Below, in pieces: positions 34,767 through 46,239 of a stretch of 64,000 nt of DNA. The stretch lies in the NCBI GenBank assembly GCA_006538405.1, contig BJKQ01000001.1, positions 3,162,001 through 3,226,000 on the forward strand. The letters are read 5' to 3'. Each line of letters starts with the position of its first letter. Position 1 is the first letter of the stretch. The stretch comes from Hansfordia pulvinata. Lineage: Eukaryota > Ascomycota > Sordariomycetes > Xylariales. Position numbers and translations under genes: made by a program. Below the pieces are notes generated by a model. The model was not told where the DNA came from. It worked only from the letters and a program-made list of their open reading frames with translations, and searched no databases.

Positions 34767-37700
34767 GTCGGATTCTGTGCTGGATCTGTTAGTAAGTAAC
34801 ACCCGCGATGCAGGTGAAGAGTCAAAAGTCAAAGTGGTGGGTGCTTGGAAGGTGGCAACAAGGTGGGTGAAACAGACTGGATCTCGGATACTGGGACTCG
34901 GAGGAGACTCACGCTTGATTATGGCCGTGCGGTGGACAGGGCACTATGTGAAGTGAAGGAGATGTCGATATGCAGTGACGCACGGTGATGATGACGCTGC
35001 TGCTGACGGCGGTGGTGACAGCAGGAAAGGAGGAGGGGCAAGTCTTCTGCAATCGAAGTGCTTCAAGAGCCTGGCTTGCAGGTGATGTGAGGATGGTGCT
35101 GGTAACGAGACGAACTCAGGTCGTCAAGATCGTCGGCGAGGCTTCGCAACTGAACTGAAGGCCAGCAAGTACCTTGTGAGATGTGTGTGATGGGCAATGC
35201 AGGGGTGGAAGGGAAAGAGCTTGTGATGCGCGTGAACAGTGGCTCGAGTTGGTTAATGCCGGATATGGTGGTGAGGGGGAAAATGTCGGATGGAAGGGTC
35301 GGTACTATCCAGCAACAGGTAGGCAGACTCTTAGCTTGTGCGAATCACGTAGCTTGATGAGCCGAGAGAAGAGAGGTCGGGGTGAGAACCAAGATCAGGT
35401 GTGGGCAGTGGTCGTGAATCGTGGTGGTTGAAACAAGCCCAGAGCCTGGGTCAGTAAGAAGAGAGATGGAGAAAGAAGGCGGTTGCTTAGGATCAAGAAG
35501 AAACGAAACTGCTCTGTGGCATGTAGGTCGGTAAAAGAGCTACGATTGACTCATTCGGTTGGCCTCGGCAACATCCAGCCTGCCTAAGTATGTACTAAGC
35601 ATTCAAAATATCGAAACTGCCAGTGACATATTGAATACACGCGGCGGCACAAAAAAACATATCAGAGGGAGGTAGTAGCCATAGCAACAGTCCGGTTTGT
35701 TTTTAATGTTAGTAGGCAGGTGAGATGTTTGCGACGTTTGCCCAGCCCCCGGGTCTCGAAATACCTAGAACCGCAAACTGGAACAGGTGTGCGCTTTGGG
35801 ACAACGACGTGCTGCAGACCCGCCGAGTAGAGCATGTTTTCGGAGTCGCTGGATAACTGCCCCGATCACTCTGGCAAAAGCTTGGCTCGCTCGCTGTCTT
35901 CGTCATCGAGATACGTGCCCATCAGTGGCATCTTGTTCGGAGCCCAGCCCTGCAGAGCCCTTCTTCTCTGTCCCTAAAGCACTTCGTTTCTGACGACACC
36001 TCACCCTTATCCCGCCTCTATTTCACTGGTCCTCGTCAAGCTGAATCGCAAATCTCAAGACTGCGTCCCGACCGGCCAGGTCCTGTCTGTACGAAACCGT
36101 GTGACACGTATCGACCGTAAAGGAGTTTCAATGCTGTGTTGACTGTGTACTGTCAGTCGAGGTCCGTCGCAAGTCTTCAGACAACGAAGATGCATCTTGG
36201 GATGGCCAGGTACCTATCTCATCGTATGTTGCCCTAGGGTTGGTGTGAGGCGCTGGAGGGCCTCGCCGGCCGACCGCGTGCCCGCCGCCCTGGCCCGGGG
36301 GGTCGAGCAGCAGCAGGGCGGCGGCGGCGCCTGCAGGTAGGGCGCGCCCATGTTCCTCTCGCTGGCGCACCACAGGCGCTTCGTCGACCTCGACGGAGCG
36401 GGCGGGGACGGGGATGAACTCACCTCTAGCTTCCACGCTCTGCTCGGCTCTGATGCATAGCGGCTGCTCAATCATAGTAGAATGATGTGACAAAGTTTGC
36501 CGTGCCTGGTGATGTCACTGCGTCCATTGTCATGATCGCGAGCGCGGCTCGGTCTAGTAGGCGTACAGCATGGGTTTTACCCGCGGTGGTAGAGTGCATG
36601 ATGCTGGCGGCGAGAAGTAGGAAGGATGATGTTGTATTGAGTTGGGAGGGAACTGGCTGGCCCCCCGCCGAACGGAACCGTTTGGCCTCCAACCAACTGC
36701 GTGCAGCGTAAATGCCCCGCGAAATGTTGGCAGGAGCGACCACCACGCGCCCATCCCCCCCCCCCCACACACACACACACGCGTACGAGAAAGATGCTGG
36801 CTCAAGCGGCCATCAGGCCACAGCAAACAAGCTGGCTTGGCCCTAGTGTAGACTCTTAGCCGATGGAGGTGGCCATAATCACAACCTCTACGAGAAGTAT
36901 CCAAGGTATCTACCTGAGCCAGCAAACAGATTGGCGAGAAGCTCCCAGGTTGTGTTCAAACCTTTGGGAACGGGCTTGTCCTCCATCGAAGAATCTCTCG
37001 TCGCAGAGGCGCGGAGGCCTTGATGACAGTGCTGCCGTCCTACTACATCGCGAATATCATAGTTTAAGCCGGAGGTTGGAGGTGGCTGTTTCGGAAACCG
37101 AGTTGATGCCAGGGAACATCGATAATCTGAAAGTGCCGAGCCTTCTAGCAGGCCTTTCTAGTCTGGTCACCTGGTCCGGATTCTTGTATGATCGCAAGGT
37201 GCCCCGTATAAGCATGGAGACTGCTGGGAAGCCAGAGATGACCTTGCGCGACATCCGATCATGATGGAGCTGTCAATAAGCTAGGGACACAGGCATTCAA
37301 GGAAGGTTTCAAAAAGCTCACGTCCCGTTCCACGGTCTGCATCGCGACTGCCGTTTGTCAAGGGCTCGGTGGCAGTCCAGAGCTCGAATGATTAGCCTGA
37401 ACCAGGCACTCTACCTGTATTCTGCCTCTAGTCAGCCATTCCTCTAGCTTTATCATGCTTACACGTAACTTTGATATGCTCAGAATCTAGACTTAATCAC
37501 TCTTCGATACCTAGTCGATATTCTTCTTTGACATATTCATTCTCTTATTCCCTTGGCAATTTTCTCCATTTCGGTCCTACCTCGAGCGCTGATCTTCCTC
37601 AAACTCGCTGGCTAGCTACACCTATGCCAACGCCGTAACCGCAGCTTTAAATACAGGAAGTGCTCTTTAATCCTATGATAGCTGTACTGAAACTGTCCTT

Positions 37701-38136
37701 TTTAATGCGAAGTGGGCGGGATATCGGTCGGCGCGGTCTGCCCATATGCTGGCTGCTAATGATGCCCTTGTTATGGCTCAGGCGCCTCCTCGCCACCTGT
37801 CCCGTGCCGGAGCATCGCAGCCGGACTGCGTACTGGCTTAATACGTGTGCGGCTCTCAAGTATCCTGAAGCCGACCATCATTATCTAAAGACAGTCAAGC
37901 ACATGCACCATGCGAAAGCTGAAAAGAGACATGTACAATGAACAAAAGGAATTGAGTGCTCTTGAGTTTTTGGCTCTATTTTACATGGGCTGAGCTGGGG
38001 TATTTTCCCATTTCACCCGCTTCTTGCTCGGCGCGGCACCCAACACACACTCGTCGCCTCTAAAGAAACAAGATCGGCCACCTCGTTCACGCTTAAAGGT
38101 ATAGACAATCCTCTCCTAGTCTTGGTTGCAAACTTT
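34767..38136. other. intergenic, no gene recognised
   Basis: Promoter side of the 31860-34766 gene, then gene-poor DNA. A C10 run followed by an AC repeat sits at about 36759-36781. A 121-codon minus-strand frame at 36128-36493 has no recognisable features. Confidence 0.5.
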
Positions 38137-40518
38137 TCAAGCGACGAAGCTCTTGGTGAAGCTCTCAAGAGTCTCACGGAGTCTCTGCTCCAGTTCCTTG
38201 CTGAGAGCACCCTCCTTCTCAATGGTGGCGAGAAGGTCGGCCTCGTTGGCCTTCAGGTGGGACAGGAGGTCAGCCTCCCACTGGGAGACCTTGGCGACGG
38301 GAACGGCGTCGAGGATACCGTTGATACCAGCGAAGATGAGGGGAACCATCTCGTTGACGGCCATGGGCGAGTACTGCTTCTGCTTGAGGAGCTCGGTCAA
38401 CTGTAGGTGTATTAGCTCATCTGATTTTCGGAGCGCGAGGGTTGGGCATTCGTCAACTTACACGCTCACCACGGTTCAGGGTCTGCTTAGTGGCAGCGTC
38501 CAGGTCGGAACCGAACTGGGCGAAAGCAGCAACTTCACGGTACTGGGCCAAGAAGAGCTTGAGCGAACCGGCGACCTGCTTCATGGCCTTGACCTGGGCA
38601 GCGGAACCGACACGGGAGACGGACAGACCGACGTTGATGGCGGGGCGGATACCCTTGTAGAAGAGCTCAGACTCGAGGAAAATCTGGCCATCGGTGATAG
38701 AGATGCTGCAAGATGTTAGAAAAATTGAAAAAAAAAAAATAACAAAATGAGATCACCAGGGGAATAACTTACACATTCGTGGGGATGTAAGCGGAGACGT
38801 CGCCGCCCTCCAGAAAGAGTTAGTAGACTGTGCTGAGTGTTTAGTGTAAAGGGTAATACCTGAGTTTCCTGTGAGGGTGTTAGCAGAAGTCGACGATGTC
38901 ATATAAAATCGAAAAAAATCGGAAAAAATCGAAAAAAATCAGGAAAAAGGCCGGAATCGCCAGGAGTGCACTCACAATAATGGGCAACGCTGTCATACTG
39001 CCTCCGCCGTGGGTTTTGTTGTTCATCTTGGCAGAGCGCTCAAGGAGACGAGAGTGAAGGTAGAAGACATCGCCAGGGTAGGCCTCACGTCCGGGGGGAC
39101 GGCGGAGCAGCAGGGACATTTGGCGGTAGGCAACAGCCTGCTTGGACAGGTCGTCGTAGATGACAAGGGCGTGGCGACCAGAGTCTCTGAAGTGCTCACC
39201 GATGGAGCTACCGGTGAAGGGGGCGAGGTACTGCAGGGGGGCAGCCTCAGAGGCGGTGGCAGCAATGACGACGCTGTACTTCATGGCGTCGTTCTCCTCC
39301 AGGGTCTTGACGAGCTGAGCGACGGTAGATCGCTTCTGTCCAACGGCAACGTAGATGGTGTACAGCTTCTTGGACTCGTCGTTGGTGTTGTTCCAGCGCT
39401 TCTGGTTCAGGATGGCGTCGAGGGCGACGGCAGTCTTTCCGGTCTGACGGTCACCAATGATGAGCTCACGCTGGCCACGGCCGATGGGAACCATGGCGTC
39501 AACGGACTTCAGACCGGTCTGGACGGGCTGGTTGACGGACTGGCGAGGCAAAATACCGGGGGCCTTGAGCATGGCACGGCGCTTCTCGGTGGTCTTGATG
39601 GGTCCCTTGCCGTCAATGGGGTTGCCGAGGGCGTCAACGACACGGCCCAGCATGGCGTCACCGACGGGAACATCGATAATCTCGCCAGTACGCTTGACGG
39701 TCTCGCCCTCCTTGACGAGACGGTCAGAACCGAAAAGCACAACACCGACCTGGCCGGCCTCGAGGTTCATGCACATTCCCTTGACACCGGAGGCGAACTC
39801 GACGAGCTCCTCGGCCTGGACGTTGGCCATACCGTGAACGCGGGCAATACCGTCACTTTGCGAAAAGGCCTCATGTTAGCATTCGGATGAGTGGGAGATG
39901 ATTACGCAATGAAAATCGGCTGACAGCAGCGACGAGCAACTAAACGGTCCAAATGATCGATAATGGCGCTGTTCTTGTTGTTCTCGTTGCTGTTTGCAGA
40001 TGGAAGAGGTCGAGTGGAAAATATTGCGAAGCCGAGTGGGCCCACATATCTGGGAGAAACATACCCGACGGAGAGAACGCGACCAGTCTCGGCGAGGGTG
40101 GACTCCTCGGCGACACCACGGATGCGCTGCTCCAGGATGGAGGAGACCTCGGTGGGGGTGGCCTTGTCGGCGTAGGTGCGAGCCTGGAAGCTGGCAACGG
40201 CGGGCGCGGCATTGCGAGCCTGGAGGGAGTAAAGGTTAGCATCGGCTAGGGGGGTCGGAAGCTATCGGACGAGGCTGGCGGTGTTCGGGGCGGCGAGTTG
40301 CGCAGCGCCAGCTATGTCGGCGGTCGCGAGCCGGCAGGTATTCGAGAATAGCTGGAGGGCCGAATAAAGAAGGGATTGGGATGGACGTCGGAGGCGAGTC
40401 GATGATGGGGTCGATTGCGGAATGCTGGAGATCAGGGGGAGCTTACGGCAACAACTCTGCCAGAGGCAGAGAGTGCGCTCACGGCGCGAGCGGACTGGCG
40501 GAGGGCGGTGCGGTACAT
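38137..40518 (-). CDS. ATP1: mitochondrial F1F0 ATP synthase subunit alpha, 7 exons
   Basis: Exons on the minus strand are 40518-40447, 40219-40065, 39855-38976, 38868-38860, 38807-38773, 38705-38462 and 38400-38137 (1659 nt, 552 residues, normal for the family). The protein is imported into mitochondria; residues 1-30 ([20 protein letters not shown]) look like a presequence. It then forms the alpha3beta3 head of the synthase. Landmarks: [20 protein letters not shown], Walker A GDRQTGKT at about 210-217, [40 protein letters not shown] and the arginine-finger region [12 protein letters not shown]. Exon 4 is a 9-nt microexon coding ETQ. Without it the conserved [20 protein letters not shown] cannot be formed. 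The intron after it has a TACTAAC branch site. All junctions keep frame. Confidence 0.96.
38860..38868 (-). other. ATP1: 9-nt microexon in ATP1
   Basis: GAAACTCAG (Glu-Thr-Gln), flanked by CACAG on its 5' side and GTATTA on its 3' side. It lies between a 107-nt intron (38869-38975) and a 52-nt intron (38808-38859). It restores the near-universal ETQ of the alpha subunit. Confidence 0.9.
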
Positions 40519-42453
40519 TGTATTAGGAGAGGAATGTCAAATCGCCTCGGGAGGGAAGGGAGGAGGTTCAATTGCAATTGGAGCTGCAATTGAAGCGAGC
40601 GTGTGGAGGGGAGAGGTGTTGTGTAGGAGGAAAGGCTGAGTGAGGTCCTTTTCCAACAACAGAGAGGTGTGGATGGGATGGGTTGGGAGAGAGGAGACTT
40701 TTCTTCGGAACGGGAGGTGAGCAAATCAATTCTCTCGCCCGTCCGACAGGCAAAAACTGGGGCGGCAATGGGTCTCAAGGGAAAAACAGGAACCGGGCCC
40801 CGGCCTCAGCTCGAGCTAGTCCGAAAGGGCCCCCCGAGTCCTGGGCGCGCTATTAGTACTGTCAGCTGGCAGGAGCTACCTTCCAGCCCGTTCGCGGCTG
40901 GCGTCCTCCGTGCCTGCCCCTTTTACTTACCGGCTCGAGACCCGGTGTCACTCCGGCCAGCTGGCCCGTCTCTTTGCACTGGCCAGATTGAGCGCCCCGG
41001 CATTCCCTTTCTCCCTTGACGCTGGGCCCGCAACATAAATGAACGCAGCTACCACAGCTCGTCGCCCGTCCGTTACTGCGGCGGTCCCCCAGCCGCGCCC
41101 GGCATGCCGCGGGAGACATCGCGCAGCCCTGCGTAAGTACTCATACTCACAACCTTGCTCGAGGAGGCGGCGGTTAGGTGCTTGTTAGCACACTGTCCTT
41201 GAGTCGGCGCGCCCTGTCCACCAGTCTCCCAAACAGGCGAGCATGAGGGCATCGGAAGGCGGGCGTTGTAGCAGCAGCTGCCGCGGTGCTGCTGTACGAG
41301 TACGCAGCTGGAGCCAATCGCTGAGTGCAAGCCATGACACCCCGAGGCTCCGTCCCCACCCCGCATCAGAGCTATCCTCTCCCCGGCTTTCTCCTACTCA
41401 AGCTGTCCGGGTTACATTTTCATTCCCAACCCGCGGCAGGAGAGTTCATGCGTGGGTTCTCACCAATTGGGACCTCAAACCGATCTTAATACCATCCATT
41501 CTGTGCTGCGGTCCTCACCACCAGGTCACTCATCCGCCATTGAGTATTCACCACGCTGCGCTGTCCGTGTAAGCTGCTGATTCTCGGCGGTCGCAGGCTG
41601 CTTGCTATCTGTTAGCACATGCGCGCCGGAACCTCAGTCGGATTAATTATGTTGCTGCGCGACGCTGGCCGCGTCCTAGCTTGGGAAGTGCGCTAATCCG
41701 ATATGGTAGTAGTGCTCTAAGTGGGGCTTCTGCAACAGGCATCTGGAAAGGTACTCGTAGTAAGCGAGGAATCCCATGATCGTATCCCATGTGAAAGATG
41801 CGACGACATTAGGGGGGTTAGACCGCCAAACAACACATACTACACGATATCATATACCACTACGTCTCTGTTATTGTCTTTGGCGATCAGACTTGGTCGT
41901 GGTATCTGAGCTGCTGCCAGTGGCCCGCGACCCCCGAGGGCTATCGGCAAGTGCACCTACTGTCCGGAAGGCTGGGAATGGTCAAGCAAATATTGTTGCA
42001 GACAATCCCTACTTTATTCGACACGCCGGCCCAACAGCTCACCCATTCATACCCATTCATAAGAAAATTGATACTCGATCTGCGTGAAGGCATTCAGTGC
42101 AGCTTGGCCGATTAGGATACTGGCCGAGATGGTTTCCATTCTACATCATGTCACCGCCAAGTGCCACCTGCACCACCGATATAGCCGGCCTTTTCAGATT
42201 ATAAGGCGGAAGATGTATAGCCAGCGAGTATTCTGCAGAGGGGAAAGTTTCTCGCCCAGTCCAACGGAGTTGGCCTAATCTGCCTGCTGTTCCACTTTCG
42301 CGGTTGCACCTTCCATGCAGCATTGCAAAACCAGAAAGCCACGCACCTTCCACATACCAAACGAGCTGGCACAACGCAATCAGCAACTAGACAGCTCATC
42401 GCGCTTCAACTAACCCTCCTAACAGACCCGATCGGTCGACACAGTCAACACCA
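40519..42453. other. intergenic, no gene recognised
   Basis: The first few hundred bases are the ATP1 promoter side. The rest holds only uninformative frames. The TACTCGTA/TACGAGTA octamer occurs at 41295 and 41752. Confidence 0.5.
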
Positions 42454-43388
42454 TCAACCCTTCCTTGAACGAGCGGCCGGGCGCTTCCTCCTGCGGCAGA
42501 CGAACCAGACCAACAACCCGACGAGAATCAGGCCCACGACCGCGGCGGCGGCGATGATGCCGGCCAGCGTCCCGGCGGGCAGGCGGGCGGGGCCGAGCAG
42601 CCCACCCCGCTCGCCTGTCGGCGCCGGCGACGGCAGGCTGTAGGAGGTGTCCGTGGCGGTGGTCACGGCGCCGCCCGCGCCGGCGCCGGCGAACGTGCGC
42701 GTGGTCGTCGCGGTGGCGATGCCCAGCAGCGGGAAGACGTTGGCCGTGACGGTGGTGACGGCGCGCTGGCCGCCGTCGTCCGGCCCGTGGACCAGCGCCA
42801 GCGTGCCCGGGCCGCCGCCGTCCTGCGTCACGTAGCTCCAGTGCTCCGAGGTCTCGCCGCCCGCGCTCGTGCACACCCGCCCGGAGCCCGTGGTGTAGTC
42901 GGCGCAGGCCCAGCCGGGCGGGCAGCACCAGGCCTGCGGGCCGCGGCGCCGCCGAGCGTCAGCGTCGTCGTGCACGCCACCTGCCAGTCGCGCACGCACT
43001 TATCGCCGGGGAACGCGGCCGAGGCGACGTCGTCTGGCAAGGAGGGGAAGTCAGCGTTGGTGTGAGCTGGGCGGGAGGCAGTGACTTTTCTGATGGAAAA
43101 AGAGGCCAAGGCTTCTTGCGAGACGATCTACTCACCGTTGACAGACTTGAACACGTCGAGGTAGCCCGAGGGCCAGCAGTCGCCGCGGTGGGCACTGAAC
43201 GAGGTCGGCGACCAGTCCTCGATCGCCTGGTACATGCCCAGGACGTTGGCAATCATGGACGTGCAGCCTCTGCCGTCGGCGGGGTGCGGCGTGAAGGCCG
43301 AGAACTGCGCTGGCAGCGACACGGTGCGCGTGATGGTGCTCACCCCGGCCGGCCCGGCCTGGGTGGTTGTCTCGACAAAGGTGGCCAT
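42454..43388 (-). CDS. Cys-rich ectodomain membrane protein, 2 exons, apparent frameshift
   Basis: Exon 1 is 43388-43136, starting MATFVETTTQAGPAGVSTIT. A 102-nt intron with a GTGAGT donor and CTGAC branch site is followed by exon 2 from 43033 (DDVASAAFPGDKCVRDWQVA). At about 42930-42950 the coherent reading changes frame from CTTTLTLGG to QAWCCPPGWACADYTTGSGR. No intron fits and one base seems to be missing in GC-rich DNA. After a Thr-rich stretch comes a Ser/Pro linker, a hydrophobic span (GTLAGIIAAAAVVGLILVGL) and a basic end VCRRRKRPAARSRKG (stop at 42454). The layout is extracellular Cys-rich domain, one membrane span and a short basic tail. The corrected length is about 277 residues. 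Function unknown, probably cell surface. Confidence 0.65.
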
Positions 43389-44960
43389 TTCGATGGGTTG
43401 TTCGGCTACAACCAGCCTCAGAATGACTTGGCTTGAGGAGGGGACCGGCCAGGTGAGGACTCGTTCTCGGCATTCGCCAGTACTCTTATATGTGATGATT
43501 GGGTGCTTGTGTTCGCCTGAGTGTCACAGCTCAGTCCGAGCCGTCCCATTCTGGCCACCACCGCCGCCGAGCCGGACCATGAACGTTGCTGACTTTGAGG
43601 ATTTCATCATGCAACGGGTTGACGAGTGACAAAACATGCAGCGTCCATCTTGGCTCAGACTGACACTTCAATCAGAAACGACCAGAAAGCCGTCCGCTTG
43701 GAAACGAGCGAGTGAATTCGACGGCGGCGGCGTCATTCGAGCTGCAAAAAGTTGCGGTGCAACGTTACTGCACGTAAGCATGCCCAATACGTGGCTCGAG
43801 AGGCGCCTCGTTGTGTGTTTGACAAGCCGTGATGCTTGGCTCGGCTGATAAGGGTACAATAACAAGTTATCTGCCTGCGAGGTCCGCGTGACTTGGTTCA
43901 TGTCTGGCGCGGCAGTTGACGGTGCGACCTGAAAGCGGTCCGTGGCTTTTGGGGTTGGTCCTACAGAGCTTTGGAATCGATTGCCCACTGAGCCGGGCAG
44001 AAAGCTGCTGCATCCTCTGTTTATCATACCAGACAACACTACAGCGGACACCAGAGTCGAGGATCAGAACACCTTGCCCATGTGCAGGTAAGAGAATACT
44101 TAGCGATGACAGCTATGCTATTGGTTCCCTATCTGTATTACCTGATACAGATACGACATCCTGAGTGTTGGGCTAAAAAAGGATATTCAGCATAAATCAA
44201 GGTGCGGAACTGTGTTCCACGCGTCAAGTGTATCGGTGAGCTGGCACGTGTTTTTAAGCTCATCTGAACAGGCACTGAGGGCGGAAGGGAACATGGCAGA
44301 CTCGATCTGTAAGGCAAGTCGTAACAACCGCGATTCCACTCGATAATCTCGTAGAAACGCTTCTACATGCACACTCCGCGAGGGGTGGGGGGCAACGCGG
44401 TCTTCATCGGGTTTCGGGGCCGATGTCTGCGGCGTCCGCCGATGACAGGCAGGCTCGTCCTGAGCCGCACCTTCCTTACTACCACGAGTTCGTGATTGCC
44501 GACGGGGAAACACGGCGGCTCACTCAGTGGCAATACTGTCCCGAGATGACGGTCGACTGCAGGACTTGAACGAAAATATTGGGATGACTTTAACCGATAC
44601 GCTTTAGGGATATACTTTTGAATTAATCTCAGAAGGCTAATAACTTCCCTTACTTTCTTAATTTATTCTTGTTCTTCAAATGTCTTTACCGACGTCCCAT
44701 CGAGACTGAACTTGTTCGAACCTGGACCGTCTTAAATTGAACCGAACTGAAGGAAAGGAAACCGCCTCTATCAGATGTTTGGTATGACCAGTCAACCTTC
44801 TACCATCGCCAGGCCGTGTCGTCGTAAGCACCGTGATGTCGTGACATCGTGAAAGCGTGCTTTAGAGCGCGCGCACGAGCGCACGAACTGGATTGCCGCG
44901 TCCTAAAGCATGCGTGGTGACCGCACGCGGCATCGCCAACTTTAGCAGGTTGGGCATTGC
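43389..44960. other. intergenic, no gene recognised
   Basis: Promoter side of the 42454-43388 gene, then gene-poor DNA. A minus-strand frame at 44187-44513 has no ATG start and no recognisable domain. Confidence 0.45.
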
Positions 44961-44989
44961 TTAATCTGATGAAGTGTCCGAGCTCGTGT

Positions 44990-46176
44990 CGTACCAGCAG
45001 CATCTACCACCGGCGTGTAGAGTTCCGCAAGAGACGGGGGCAGAGGCTGGAATTCGGGGCGAGGATGGTTGGCCACAATCAAAGTGGTGAAGAGTCGCAT
45101 CTTCTTTTCGGCATGCTCTCGACGCTGACCTTACTGACCAGCAACAACAAGTCACGGATCGCTTTGGCTTCAGTTTTGTTGAGTTTATCGACAAGGCATC
45201 GCAGCTAATCGCCCAGCTCCTTGCGGCCTTTGATATCAGACGGGCAGATGCCGGCGGAGATGACTTGTATTTGAGTGATGAACTCCCACGGCCGAACAAG
45301 GGCCGGGAGCGGAACGTAGGTTATAAGCTTGCGCCAAAATTGCTTCGGGCCCTTGGCCTGAAGCTCGTGAATGGCATCCTGCCAAATTTCCTCACGGGAC
45401 TCGAGAGGGGCAGATTCGGCCAGATTTCCGGAATGCTGTTTGAAGAGTGTAGTTTCGGTTGCAGAATATGCTTTACCGAGACGCTGCTTCCATGGGTGGT
45501 CGTTGACTGGGTCATACAGCCCGACGTAAAGGCGCTTTTCGTCTTGCTCATAAAATTCGACGAAGCGGAAGTTGATGGGAGGGTCCAAGGTTGCGTTATT
45601 GACCGCGTGGGCGCGGTGTGTGTGGCTCGGGCGTCGGAATTCCACGAGGAGGGTGCACGCGATCTCTGTCGTTCGTAACAAGAATGTGTGCAGTGCTATA
45701 TCGAACCCGGTGTCTTGTGCTCCGGCCCGCAGATGACTGAGAGGATTGGTCTCGTGTATCCCCTCGGCCTTGTTTGCGCAAAAGCTGACGCCCGCCGCAC
45801 TTGAGCCGCGTGTGCAACTGTATATAAGGGAGCAATGGACCCGTAACTTGAATTCGGGATCGTCTGCGATGCCTCCGGCACTTTCCATTCTAGATGCGAC
45901 CGTGTTGCCCTCGGCTGGGAAATTGTTGGCGACAGCCCAGTCTTCATTAAAGGATAGCCACCTGCGCCAGAACGGCGCAATCGCGGTCTTGGCAGGATCT
46001 TGGGTGATCCAAACCAACCCTGTGGCAACCAGCAAGTGCTCAATGGCACTGGGCAAGTAATTAATGCTTTGCCTAACGTCATCGTAGCTTATCAGACTAG
46101 CCAGCTTTTTCACGGCAGACATGTTCTGCTGTTGGATGCCCCTTATGATCGCGTTGTTCATCGGCTGCGTTGACAT
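44990..46176 (-). pseudogene. dispersed-family copy with modules in permuted order, stop and frameshift
   Basis: From an ATG at about 46176 the frame reads M3 first (ASLISYDDVRQSINYLPSAI, HLLVATGLVWITQDP, FWRRWLSFNEDWAVANNF). After a joining stretch it reads M2 (INFRFVEFYEQDEKRLYVGL, NDHPWKQRLGKAYSATETTL, ELQAKGPKQFWRKLITYVPL, ICPSDIKGRKELGD), ending in a TAG at 45205-45207. In intact relatives M2 precedes M3, so the order is swapped. After the TAG the same frame continues as LRCLVDKLNKTEAKAIRDLL. One shift later it reads GQRREHAEKKMRLFTTLIVA, ending at TAA near 44990. The copy therefore carries a rearrangement, a nonsense codon and a frameshift. Confidence 0.7.
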
Positions 46177-46239
46177 CGAGGCGTTCAAGTCTCGGGCCAG
46201 ATGTCGGAGCCAATGCTCGATGCTGGTGATGTCGGGCGA

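Noticed and set aside
39009..39890. 293-codon + strand frame opposite ATP1
   Set aside because: It is the antisense of the large ATP1 exon. ATP1 is certain from its motifs and splice phases.
44187..44513. 108-codon minus-strand frame with protein-like composition
   Set aside because: It has no ATG start, no homologous block with the dispersed family that I could see, and no splice signals.
44700..44730. GTTCGAAC, a possible tRNA T-loop
   Set aside because: Flanking bases do not form a T stem and no D arm or anticodon arm is present.
44961..45003. HELGH (zinc-protease-like motif) on the minus strand
   Set aside because: It occurs in a frame other than the one coherent with the dispersed family and has no protease context.
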